Assembly: GCA_916719935.1 (NCBI GenBank)
Contig: CAKAPY010000043.1
Coordinates: forward strand, 1-8,784
Length of the DNA stretch: 8,784 nucleotides
Origin: an uncultured Actinomyces sp.
GTDB lineage: Bacteria; Actinomycetota; Actinomycetes; Actinomycetales; Actinomycetaceae
Reading direction: 5' to 3'
Shown in pieces: positions 1-5,503 of this stretch. Position numbers and translations under genes: made by a program. The notes under the pieces were generated by a model. It was not told the DNA's origin. It made no database searches and was given only the letters and a program-made list of their open reading frames with translations. Positions within the stretch are counted from its first letter, which is position 1. The number at the start of each line of letters is the position of its first letter.

Positions 1-102
1 CCCCAAAATGACGGCAATCGTAATGAGGAGCTCGCCGATGACCGAGAGGAAGGTGACGCGATAGCGACGGGGGGCAGCCGCTTCTTTCACGTGTTCACCC
101 AT
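1..102 (-). CDS. Class E sortase, N-terminal fragment
   Basis: This is the first 34 codons of a leftward gene cut by the window edge. It starts at an ATG at 102. The peptide begins MGEHVKEAAAPRRYRV and runs into a hydrophobic segment (FLSVIGELLITIAVILG). A short basic cytoplasmic tail followed by a membrane anchor containing a GELLIT-like motif is typical of actinobacterial class E sortases, transpeptidases that attach proteins to the cell wall. In related genomes such a sortase commonly lies beside the DUF881 gene. The start overlaps the DUF881 stop by 8 bases (ATGGGTGA), so translation is probably coupled. The catalytic domain with its TLxTC motif lies outside the window, so the call rests on the anchor and the context. 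Confidence 0.7.
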   Translation of the reverse strand, partial: MGEHVKEAAAPRRYRVTFLSVIGELLITIAVILG

Positions 103-823
103 TCTCTTTCACCACCTGTGCGTATCGAAGGGATAGGTCTTGGTCTGATGCCGGAAATTCCAGATTGTCTGAAGTTTTCAACTCCCAGCCCAATCCGTAG
201 CGTGCCACATAACGCTGATAATTGACGACCCGAGGGTTCGTTTCGACTGAATTTCGGAGCTGATTCACATTTCCGATCGCCGAAATCTTGTAGGGCGGAG
301 AGAAGGATGTGCCACCGACCAAAATGACATTTCCAATGCAGCGCACAACGGTTCTCGGGGCGATACGCACACCTTGAACGGTCATCGCCTCTGCGCCACC
401 TTCCCACATTGCATTCATGACATCGTCAATGTCCTGCTGGTGAATGACCAGATCGTTGGGGTTGACGTTATCCGGGATGCTGTCTGTGGGCGCATCTGAA
501 AGGGTCACCGTAATACCGGGGCCCGAGACGGGAACTTTGGAAAGTTCACCGACGTTATCACTGCTCTGCTGGCCAGCTGCCGGAACATGGCCCGCAATCT
601 GATCTTTCAGACTACGAACCCCGTCTTGGAGGTCTTTCACTTCATTTTGACGGTGTGCGACAAGCCCAGCCAGATCAACAGCGGTTTGTGAACGGGTTTC
701 CGAGTTTGAGCGCGCACTGGCGACAAAGAGCATTCCCGAGGCCGTGGTGACGATGAGAACAGACAGAGCCGAGCGCAGGGTACGACCCGTCGGGCGGGTG
801 AGCGGTCGGCCGAAAAGTTTCAC
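95..823 (-). CDS. DUF881 family membrane-anchored protein
   Basis: This gene encodes 242 residues from a GTG start at 823. A Shine-Dalgarno AGGAG lies at 829-833, five bases upstream, and the nearby ATG at 825 runs straight into a stop. Residues 1-16 are basic and 17-37 form a transmembrane helix. Residues 42-77 look like a short coiled coil, and about 95-235 form the extracellular DUF881 domain. Diagnostic stretches are VIHQQDIDDVMNAMWEGGAE, then AMTVQGVRI, RCIGNVILVGG and PPYKISAIGN. DUF881 proteins are found beside crgA, class E sortase and pknB in actinobacteria. Their biochemical role is not established, and a link to division or cell-wall assembly is inferred from context. The gene is divergent from crgA and overlaps the sortase start downstream. 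Confidence 0.88.
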   Translation of the reverse strand: MKLFGRPLTRPTGRTLRSALSVLIVTTASGMLFVASARSNSETRSQTAVDLAGLVAHRQNEVKDLQDGVRSLKDQIAGHVPAAGQQSSDNVGELSKVPVSGPGITVTLSDAPTDSIPDNVNPNDLVIHQQDIDDVMNAMWEGGAEAMTVQGVRIAPRTVVRCIGNVILVGGTSFSPPYKISAIGNVNQLRNSVETNPRVVNYQRYVARYGLGWELKTSDNLEFPASDQDLSLRYAQVVKENG

Positions 824-892
824 ATCATCTCCTGTTGGCGACTAGGCGTACCTCTAGTATCCCCTGTTTGAGGGTGCAACGCCCAGTTGCTT

Positions 893-920
893 TTGATGTT
901 TGGCTCAGTCCCGCTAGGCT
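893..920 (+). promoter_or_regulatory. Probable crgA promoter
   Basis: In the divergent gap between the DUF881 gene and crgA, a -35-like TTGATG (893-898) is followed after 16 bases by a -10-like TAGGCT (915-920), which matches the actinobacterial TANNNT pattern. Transcription would begin near 927, leaving a leader of about 60 bases before the GTG at 988. On the opposite strand, TTGCAC (879-874) could serve the DUF881 gene, but no convincing -10 follows it. Confidence 0.45.
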
Positions 921-987
921 AGAGGAAGGCCGCCTGTCGCGGCGTTTCCCGGGGAGATCCCGACACTTGCCGCATGAAAGGATAATC

Positions 988-1404
988 GTGGCTGAGCCGA
1001 AGAAGAGCGAAGAGCGCGAGGAAGAGAAGAAAGACGCACAGACCGAGGAGCGTTCCGAGAAGCGCGAAAAGCGTCACGCACATGAGGACGAGAAGAAGGA
1101 CTCGAAGCGCGAGGAACACGGCAAGCGTTCATCAAGCAAGAAGCGCGATCACGAATCTCGCGTTGAGAAGCGCGCAAAGGCCGAGTCAGAAAATGAAATC
1201 CATGCCTGGACCGATGGCATTCCGCTTTCGCCTGTGTGGTGGGCACCCGTCTTCACGACCCTGATGATTGTCGGCCTGCTCTGGATTGTTGTCTTCTATA
1301 TTTCCGGAGCCACGTACCCGATTCCGAAGATCGGTCAGTGGAACTTGGCAGTCGGTGGCGGTATCGCATTCGTCGGCTTCCTTATGACTATGCGTTGGCG
1401 CTGA
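988..1404 (+). CDS. crgA: Cell division protein CrgA with long charged N-terminal extension
   Basis: This gene encodes 138 residues from a GTG start at 988, with AAAGGA at 977-982 five bases upstream. The last 60 residues are a recognisable CrgA: PLSPVWWAPV, transmembrane helix 1 (about 86-105), a short external loop, QWNLAVGG, helix 2 (about 118-134) and the family-ending LLTMRWH-like motif, here LMTMRWR. CrgA is a septal membrane protein that in mycobacteria and Streptomyces interacts with FtsZ and with septal peptidoglycan synthesis proteins. Most CrgA proteins have about 80-95 residues. Here residues 1-72 are almost entirely Lys, Glu, Arg, Asp, Ser and His, predicted disordered or helical and cytoplasmic. 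The gene has the same neighbours as in other actinobacteria (DUF881, rhomboid and PpiA genes). The identification of the C-terminal domain is secure; the role of the extension is unknown. Confidence 0.9.
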   Translation: MAEPKKSEEREEEKKDAQTEERSEKREKRHAHEDEKKDSKREEHGKRSSSKKRDHESRVEKRAKAESENEIHAWTDGIPLSPVWWAPVFTTLMIVGLLWIVVFYISGATYPIPKIGQWNLAVGGGIAFVGFLMTMRWR

Positions 1405-1417
1405 GCATACTGCCGAA

Positions 1418-1451
1418 CGTGAATTCTCCTTTCTGATGAACTGAATTCACG
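1418..1451. repeat. Perfect 9-bp inverted repeat just after crgA
   Basis: CGTGAATTC at 1418-1426 is repeated as GAATTCACG at 1443-1451, with a 16-base spacer. It begins 13 bases after the crgA stop and precedes the stronger terminator hairpin. It could form a modest RNA hairpin stabilising the crgA transcript end, or serve as a DNA site for a dimeric protein. The sequence alone does not decide between these. Confidence 0.5.
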
Positions 1452-1461
1452 GTTGAGTCTC

Positions 1462-1499
1462 AAGGGGCTGGGACACCCGTAAGGGGGTCCCAGCCCCTT
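1462..1499 (+). terminator. Strong hairpin terminator of crgA
   Basis: AAGGGGCTGGGAC (1462-1474) pairs perfectly with GTCCCAGCCCCTT (1487-1499). The 12-base interval can pair further through CCC and GGG around a GTAA tip. The sequence after the stem is TTTGCTTTC (1498 onward), a poor but present T-rich tail. It lies 57 bases past the crgA stop and probably insulates the DnaA-box region that follows from crgA transcription. Confidence 0.8.
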
Positions 1500-1571
1500 T
1501 GCTTTCACGCATCACTAGATTTTTCTTCGTCAGATCTTAGATATCGACGATTTTGGGCGCTTTAGACACAT

Positions 1572-1615
1572 AAATCCACATCCACAGTCAAAAGTTATCC
1601 ACAGGCAAATCCACA
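1572..1615 (+). promoter_or_regulatory. DnaA-box cluster 1 (four boxes)
   Basis: Four sites match or nearly match the DnaA box TTATCCACA in the same orientation: AAATCCACA at 1572-1580, ACATCCACA at 1578-1586 (overlapping the first), a perfect TTATCCACA at 1595-1603, and AAATCCACA at 1607-1615. All keep the TCCACA core. The last two are 12 bases apart, about one helical turn, which suits cooperative DnaA assembly. Confidence 0.75.
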
Positions 1616-1656
1616 GCTGGGGAGAAATACCATCGATGTAATTACCCAGCATCGAT

Positions 1657-1800
1657 TCTCAGATTTACTAATGAATTTAGTTTCATGAAGATTGAATTGA
1701 AACTTCAGACTTGCGGTATATCAACGAAAACTCACTTTTTTGCCACAAAAACAACAAAATGATGTCCGGCAGCACACTTTTCAGCTTCGCACAATGATTT
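1657..1800. other. AT-rich core between the DnaA-box clusters
   Basis: The segment between the two box clusters is clearly AT-rich compared with the surrounding genes. Between 1661 and 1740, 23 of 80 bases are G or C. It contains short A and T runs around 1735-1760. In an origin this is where a DNA-unwinding element would be expected. No coding potential was seen. Confidence 0.45.
1679..1704. repeat. 7-bp inverted repeat in the AT-rich core
   Basis: AGTTTCA (1679-1685) is mirrored by TGAAACT (1698-1704) across 12 bases. A second short pair, ATCGATG (1632-1638) and CATCGAT (1650-1656), lies to its left, just after the first DnaA-box cluster. Either could be a protein-binding site or a chance match in AT-rich DNA. 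Confidence 0.3.
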
Positions 1801-1806
1801 CGCGCT

Positions 1807-1835
1807 GTATCCACACTTTATCCACAACATCCACA
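1807..1835 (+). promoter_or_regulatory. DnaA-box cluster 2 (three boxes)
   Basis: Three DnaA-box-like sites lie nearly end to end in the same orientation as cluster 1: GTATCCACA at 1807-1815 (one mismatch), a perfect TTATCCACA at 1818-1826, and ACATCCACA at 1827-1835. Start-to-start spacings are 11 and 9 bases. Dense tandem boxes of mixed strength are typical of origins and of strongly DnaA-regulated loci. Confidence 0.75.
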
Positions 1836-1969
1836 GGCAAAATGAGCAAGCTTCCATTTAGCTCTCAGCTTTCGCCCAGAATGAGCTAAAAGGCGGCCAA
1901 AACGAAGCCATGTACGGACATGCAGCGGGTCACTACACTCCCCGCATCACCTAGATATGGGGCAATAAC

Positions 1970-1990
1970 TCCACGCAGACTAGGCGTGGA
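1970..1990 (-). terminator. Hairpin at the 3' end of the DUF364 gene
   Basis: Read leftward, TCCACGC (1990-1984) pairs with GCGTGGA (1976-1970) around a 7-base loop that contains the TAG stop codon of the DUF364 gene (1982-1980). GTTATTG follows, only weakly T-rich. It may end the ppiA-rhomboid-DUF364 transcript before it enters the DnaA-box region, but it is short and overlaps coding sequence. Confidence 0.35.
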
Positions 1991-2741
1991 ACTCGATACG
2001 CCGACCGGCCTCGCACATGCCCCCAAGGCGCTGGCCACCCAAAGCGGGCTGGAAGGAAGCAATATCTGTCGTCGAGAAGGTCGTCAGCGAATTCACGCCG
2101 TACTCGGTCAGCAAGGTCGCAGCGGGAGCCGAAGGGCCAACAATAATCGTCTGTGCACTCCGGGAAAGCTCCAAAAGACGCGGCATCGTCTTATTCACAA
2201 AAGCAGAACCCGTGATAAAGACGTAGTCACAGGTGGGAAGAACATATTCTGCGGCTGTATCCGGCAAATCTCCATCCAGCACGTTGCGCTCGAAGATCAA
2301 GAGTTCAGAGGCGGCAGAAAGGGCCGCGGCAGCGAAGGGAAAATGCCCAATAACAGCGACGCGATTGCCAGCAACCTCGGCCGACCAAGGATCAAAAAGG
2401 TTCTGCCAATTATTCACCTGGCACGGAACAAAACCCGCTGCTTCGGCCCGCGAGGGAAGCGCATACCAAGAATTCACAGCCGCCATCCCCAGAGCAGCCT
2501 CGGCGAAATTCCAACTCTTCGCATAAGCGGCAACCTCGCGCAGACTCATGCCAGAAGGATCGGTGGGAAGACGGCGAGCAATCGACTCAACGGGCATATG
2601 GAAGGCCATACCCGCGCCGGCCTCGGAATTCTCGATGAAGGCCCACTTACCAAAACGTCCACTAGCGGTAACTTGAACGGATGGGTCGATCTGCTCAATC
2701 AGCCGATCATAGATCTCCCACGGATTCCACAGGTCCAGCAT
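1980..2741 (-). CDS. DUF364/DUF4213 family protein (putative metal-chelation fold)
   Basis: This gene encodes 253 residues from an ATG at 2741, with GGGAG at 2751-2747 five bases upstream. A GTG four codons earlier (2753) is possible but lacks a ribosome-binding site. The N-terminal part (about 1-95) resembles the DUF4213 domain, with SLREVAAYAKSWNFAEAALG and then MAAVNSWY. The C-terminal part (about 110-245) resembles the Rossmann-like DUF364 domain: NNWQNLFDPW, VAVIGHFPF at 128-136, AAEYVLPTCDYVFITGSAFVNKT around 163-185 (an acidic/cysteine segment followed by G(S/T)AxxNKT), and GPSAP at 202-206. DUF364 proteins have been proposed to bind heavy metals, but no reaction is firmly established. 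The gene is last in the ppiA-rhomboid operon, starting 12 bases after the rhomboid stop, which is an unusual place for this family. Confidence 0.82.
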   Translation of the reverse strand: MLDLWNPWEIYDRLIEQIDPSVQVTASGRFGKWAFIENSEAGAGMAFHMPVESIARRLPTDPSGMSLREVAAYAKSWNFAEAALGMAAVNSWYALPSRAEAAGFVPCQVNNWQNLFDPWSAEVAGNRVAVIGHFPFAAAALSAASELLIFERNVLDGDLPDTAAEYVLPTCDYVFITGSAFVNKTMPRLLELSRSAQTIIVGPSAPAATLLTEYGVNSLTTFSTTDIASFQPALGGQRLGGMCEAGRRIEFHA

Positions 2742-2753
2742 CGAAACTCCCAC

Positions 2754-3656
2754 TTAGATATTGAGAAGCACCATGTAGGTGACAACAAGGGTGACAAGCT
2801 CAGCAAGGAACATCCCCGCGATACCCAGATACAAACGGCGGCGTTGTTTCTTCGCTGTCATCCCGGAACGCGGCTTACCCAAGGCGAGCATCCCCCAGGT
2901 TGCGAGCATCCCGAAAATCAAACCGCCAAGATGAGCCTGCCACGATACTCCTGAAACGATGAAGCCATACAGGAGGTTAACTGCAAGAAGGCCGACGACG
3001 GCGCGCACGTCAATCCCAGCGGCCCGCTGCAGAACGAAAACAGAGCCAAAAAGGCCGAAAATTGCGCCCGAGGCACCGACGGTCACCGTCAACGCAGATG
3101 AGGGGTCAATCAGCACCCACCCCAAAACGCCGAGGGTTCCACCCAGAGCACTTAAAAGATAGAGACAGAAGTAGGGACCGCGCCCCAACGCTGGCTCCAA
3201 GGCACGTCCTATTGCGTAGAGCGAAACCATATTGAAGGCAATGTGCATGAGGTTCACATGCAAGAACGCCGTCGTCAGGATGCGCCACGGCTGATACAGG
3301 CCATGAATCGGAGTGAATCCCAGGTATTGGGTGATCACACCCTTGGTAAGAATGTCACCTACCCACAGAGCCACGCACACGCCAATGATTGCGTAGGTGA
3401 CGACAGGGGTTTGTGCACTGACCCGGACGCTCCCCCATTGACGAGGCCGGGCGGTGCGGGCGCTTCCGAAAAGGTTGCCTCGGCCTCGGCCCGCGCAGTC
3501 CACACAGATTGAACGGACTTCCGTGGGAACGACACACTGGGTGCACATGGGGCGATTGCAGCGCTTGCAGTAATCGACGCTGCGCACTCCGGGGTGGCGC
3601 GGGCACTCGGGTGCAGCGTAGGGATCAGAACGCTGACCGTACAGAGGCTGAGACAT
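2754..3656 (-). CDS. Rhomboid family intramembrane serine protease with N-terminal zinc-binding segment
   Basis: This gene encodes 300 residues from an ATG at 3656, with GGAAGG at 3667-3662 five bases upstream. An alternative ATG eight codons earlier (3680) overlaps the ppiA stop by 4 bases but has no clear ribosome-binding site. Residues 18-54 carry a B-box-like set of possible zinc ligands: C18, H21, C30, C33, C38, C41, C51 and C54. The rhomboid domain spans about 85-262. It has HVNLMHIAFNM (H138 and N142 match the oxyanion-side His and Asn), GASGAIFG with nucleophile S196, and AHLGG with catalytic H242. About seven hydrophobic segments are present, including one after the core (about 275-298). 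Rhomboids cleave membrane-spanning substrates; the substrate here is unknown. The same protease type lies beside ppiA and crgA in many actinobacteria. Confidence 0.92.
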   Translation of the reverse strand: MSQPLYGQRSDPYAAPECPRHPGVRSVDYCKRCNRPMCTQCVVPTEVRSICVDCAGRGRGNLFGSARTARPRQWGSVRVSAQTPVVTYAIIGVCVALWVGDILTKGVITQYLGFTPIHGLYQPWRILTTAFLHVNLMHIAFNMVSLYAIGRALEPALGRGPYFCLYLLSALGGTLGVLGWVLIDPSSALTVTVGASGAIFGLFGSVFVLQRAAGIDVRAVVGLLAVNLLYGFIVSGVSWQAHLGGLIFGMLATWGMLALGKPRSGMTAKKQRRRLYLGIAGMFLAELVTLVVTYMVLLNI

Positions 3657-3676
3657 ATAAACCTTCCGGTTTATGG

Positions 3677-4198
3677 TCACTCAGTGATATCGATCGATTC
3701 GATAACGACATCTTCGACGGGACGATCGTTACGACCGGTACGAGTTGTTGCGATTGCATCGACAACTCGCTTGGAGTCTTCGTCGATAACTTCACCGAAA
3801 ATGGTGTGGTTTCCGTTGAGCCACGGGGTAGGCGCAACGGTAATGAAGAACTGAGAGCCGTTGGTTCCCTTGCCCATACGCTTACCGGCGTTTGCCATGG
3901 CCAGCAGGTAGGGCTTGGAGAAGGTCAGATCCGGATGGATCTCATCGTTGAACTGGTATCCGGGACCACCGGTTCCGGTACCAAGGGGGTCACCGCCCTG
4001 AATCATGAAGCCGTCAATGACGCGGTGGAAAATCGTGCCATTGAAAAGGGGGCGCGAGGTGGGCTGACCGTTGGTGGGGTCAATCCATTCGCGTTCACCC
4101 TGTGCAAGTGAGGTGAAGTTCTTAACGGTGTTGGGGGCTTGCTCGGGGAAAAGCTCGAGTCGAATATCGCCCTTATTGGTGTGAATTGTTGCTTCCAT
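3677..4198 (-). CDS. ppiA: Cyclophilin-type peptidyl-prolyl cis-trans isomerase
   Basis: This gene encodes 173 residues and is a complete single-domain cyclophilin that isomerises peptide bonds before proline. No signal peptide is present, so it should be cytoplasmic. Key features are IHTNKGDIRLELFPEQAPNT near the N-terminus, FHRVIDGFMIQGGDP with catalytic R59 plus F64 and Q67, YLLAMANAG at 97-105, GTNGSQFFIT at 111-120, and W126 followed by H131. W126 occupies the position of the tryptophan linked to cyclosporin binding in human CypA. The ATG at 4198 directly abuts a GGAGGT with no spacer, and an in-frame stop lies seven codons upstream, so no alternative upstream start exists. The gene heads a leftward operon with the rhomboid and DUF364 genes and is divergent from the 4350-4949 gene. 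Confidence 0.95.
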   Translation of the reverse strand: MEATIHTNKGDIRLELFPEQAPNTVKNFTSLAQGEREWIDPTNGQPTSRPLFNGTIFHRVIDGFMIQGGDPLGTGTGGPGYQFNDEIHPDLTFSKPYLLAMANAGKRMGKGTNGSQFFITVAPTPWLNGNHTIFGEVIDEDSKRVVDAIATTRTGRNDRPVEDVVIESIDITE

Positions 4199-4349
4199 AC
4201 CTCCATGGTTCCAGATTCAGGTGAAATCGGCACGCTATTTTGCTCGGTATTCGCTTGATGAAGCTGCATCTAATGGTCAAAGAGTGCACAATAGAAGGGT
4301 CCATGCGTTCGCTCAACGGACGCGATTTTTTTACAGATTCGGAGACATC

Positions 4350-4949
4350 ATGGCAAGGACCCCGAACATCGACACCGATAAGCTCAAGGCACAGGGCCTG
4401 CAGCTCCGTGACGCAGCGGCTGTACACGCGGGCCGTCTCGCCGTACGAGCCGCCGATCTGGCAGAGCAGGGACTGGACTGGGCAGCTCCTCGCGCACAGG
4501 CCGCGCTCTCAAGCGCAATTGAGCGCGCGACTCCCCTTGTTGAGTCCGCAAGCGAACGTGCACAGTCTGTTGCCGACCGCGCTCAGCCCTTCCTTTCCGA
4601 TATTCACGGCCACGTCGTGGACGACTACCTGCCTCGCCTGAACAAGGCAGTGTCCGAGTCCGCCACTGCTCTTGCTGCTGAGGGCGACCTGAGCTCGCGC
4701 GCACGCGCCGCTCGTTCCGCATCCGCAAAGGCCCTGACGACTCCGGCTCGTAAGAAGAAGTGCTGCAAGAAGGGCCGCCTGCTTCGCGCCCTCTGCTTCA
4801 CCGCACTGACCGCTGCCGCTGCTGGCGCAGGCTACGTCCTGTGGAAGCGCAGCCAGCCGATCGAAGATCCGTGGGCCGAGGACTACTGGGCAGACCTCGA
4901 GGTCGAAGACTACAGCGCTGATCAGAACCAGGAAGCCTCTGCCGAGTAA
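4350..4949 (+). CDS. Alanine-rich single-pass membrane protein, DUF5324-like
   Basis: This gene encodes 199 residues from an ATG at 4350, with GGAGA at 4341-4345. The frame stays open further upstream, but without a better start. Residues 8-130 are Ala/Arg/Glu/Gln-rich and read as long amphipathic helices with little aromatic content, somewhat apolipoprotein-like. A basic cluster (KKKCCKK, 135-141) precedes one transmembrane helix (about 144-165). An acidic tail follows with two tryptophan-containing acidic repeats (PWAEDYWADLEVEDY). From memory, the order of helical region, single membrane span and tryptophan-containing tail resembles Streptomyces DUF5324 proteins, which also lie near ppiA and crgA. 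The function is unknown. The basic side before the span suggests the helical region is cytoplasmic and membrane-associated. Confidence 0.75.
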   Translation: MARTPNIDTDKLKAQGLQLRDAAAVHAGRLAVRAADLAEQGLDWAAPRAQAALSSAIERATPLVESASERAQSVADRAQPFLSDIHGHVVDDYLPRLNKAVSESATALAAEGDLSSRARAARSASAKALTTPARKKKCCKKGRLLRALCFTALTAAAAGAGYVLWKRSQPIEDPWAEDYWADLEVEDYSADQNQEASAE

Positions 4950-4973
4950 GACAGAGCGCCTCTGAGAAGGCTT

Positions 4974-5001
4974 AATGTTTGGGGGTCGCGACCCAAACAT
5001 T
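4974..5001. terminator. Hairpin between convergent genes
   Basis: AATGTTTGGG (4974-4983) pairs perfectly with CCCAAACATT (4992-5001) around 8 bases, within which GTCGCGAC gives an alternative tip pairing. TTTCTCT overlaps and follows on the plus strand. It lies 25 bases after the rightward gene and 46 bases before the end of the leftward membrane protein gene. It therefore probably stops rightward transcription and perhaps both directions. Confidence 0.7.
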
Positions 5002-5047
5002 TCTCTGTCCAGATCTTCGCAGGCGAAGATACTCAGCTGAAAATGCG

Positions 5048-5434
5048 CTAACCGGCGATGAAGAAGAGCCCCACGAATCCAAGGATTCCCAACGCCAAGG
5101 AACTCACATTCAGAACGATCGCCCACACATTGAGCGTGCGCTGTTGCGCCGAGATCTGGACTGCGCGACTCGGAATCGATAAGACCACGCCGAGGATATT
5201 AATCGGGCCAATGAGACCGACCCACATGATCACAATCAGGATCCACACCCAGCCGGCACCTTCGGGATGTCCGCTCTTGATAGCGTCTTGGATGATCATG
5301 TAGGGGAACAAAAACGAACAAATGACAAGAATCCAGCCGATGACACCAAGGAACAGCGGGAAACGCTTAAGTTTCGCTTCACCTTGTCCAAACGGTGTTC
5401 CAAGCTTTTGACCAGCCGGCTGCGGCATGCTCAC
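5048..5434 (-). CDS. Small multi-pass membrane protein, unknown function
   Basis: This gene encodes 128 residues from a GTG at 5434, five bases after AGGAGG. An ATG two codons later (5428) is also possible but sits too far from that site. After a Gln/Pro/Gly-containing hydrophilic head (1-24), hydrophobic segments span about 25-49, 62-88 (long enough for one or two passes) and 101-127, giving three or four transmembrane helices. No catalytic motif is visible. The architecture resembles small actinobacterial DUF4190-like membrane proteins, but I do not recognise the family with certainty. It has its own likely promoter and lies 69 bases downstream of the HAD phosphatase gene, so it may be transcribed both independently and by read-through. 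Confidence 0.72.
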   Translation of the reverse strand: MSMPQPAGQKLGTPFGQGEAKLKRFPLFLGVIGWILVICSFLFPYMIIQDAIKSGHPEGAGWVWILIVIMWVGLIGPINILGVVLSIPSRAVQISAQQRTLNVWAIVLNVSSLALGILGFVGLFFIAG

Positions 5435-5469
5435 GTTGTCCTCCTCGTGGATAAATATTGCGAAGACTG

Positions 5470-5498
5470 AGACTAGCGAAGGCTCTAGGCCCTGTAAA
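5470..5498 (-). promoter_or_regulatory. Probable promoter of the small membrane protein gene
   Basis: Read leftward, TTTACA (5498-5493) is one base from the consensus -35. It is followed after exactly 17 bases by TAGTCT (5475-5470), a TANNNT-type -10. Transcription would start near 5463, about 28 bases before the GTG, and the leader would contain the AGGAGG ribosome-binding site. Confidence 0.6.
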
Positions 5499-5503
5499 GG
5501 TGA

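Larger units (their letters stand above)
1405..1979. other. Gene-free, oriC-like intergenic region
   Basis: No credible coding sequence occupies this 575-base stretch between the crgA and DUF364 genes, whose 3' ends face each other. From left to right it holds an inverted repeat, the crgA terminator, a first cluster of DnaA boxes, an AT-rich core and a second cluster of DnaA boxes. It ends in about 140 bases (1836-1979) where only a weak small hairpin (CATGT/ACATG near 1909-1922) was seen. Two DnaA-box arrays around an AT-rich segment are the layout of a bacterial replication origin. The canonical actinobacterial origin lies between dnaA and dnaN, and neither gene is in this window. This may therefore be a relocated origin, an accessory DnaA-binding locus, or a DnaA titration site. 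Confidence 0.6.

Noticed and set aside
1572..1835. Possible CRISPR or satellite repeat array
   Set aside because: The repeated unit is only 6-9 bases with irregular spacing and matches the DnaA box, so a DnaA-binding array explains it better.
1920..2954. A 344-codon rightward open frame
   Set aside because: It lies antisense to the well-supported DUF364 gene and the end of the rhomboid gene. Its Arg/His/Gly-rich translation has no family features, and no ribosome-binding site precedes it.
3509..4111. A 200-codon rightward open frame over ppiA
   Set aside because: It is antisense to a textbook cyclophilin, and its translation is low-complexity Gly/Val-rich mirror sequence. It is a shadow of the real gene.
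4221..4349. Longer N-terminus for the alanine-rich membrane protein
   Set aside because: The 43 extra codons encode an aromatic- and Arg-rich peptide unlike the rest, with no good start signal, whereas the ATG at 4350 has GGAGA at a proper distance.
5446..5454. Single DnaA-box-like site (TTATCCACG on the minus strand) before the small membrane protein gene
   Set aside because: One near-match without companions is expected by chance. It lies between the promoter and the ribosome-binding site but gives no evidence of DnaA control by itself.
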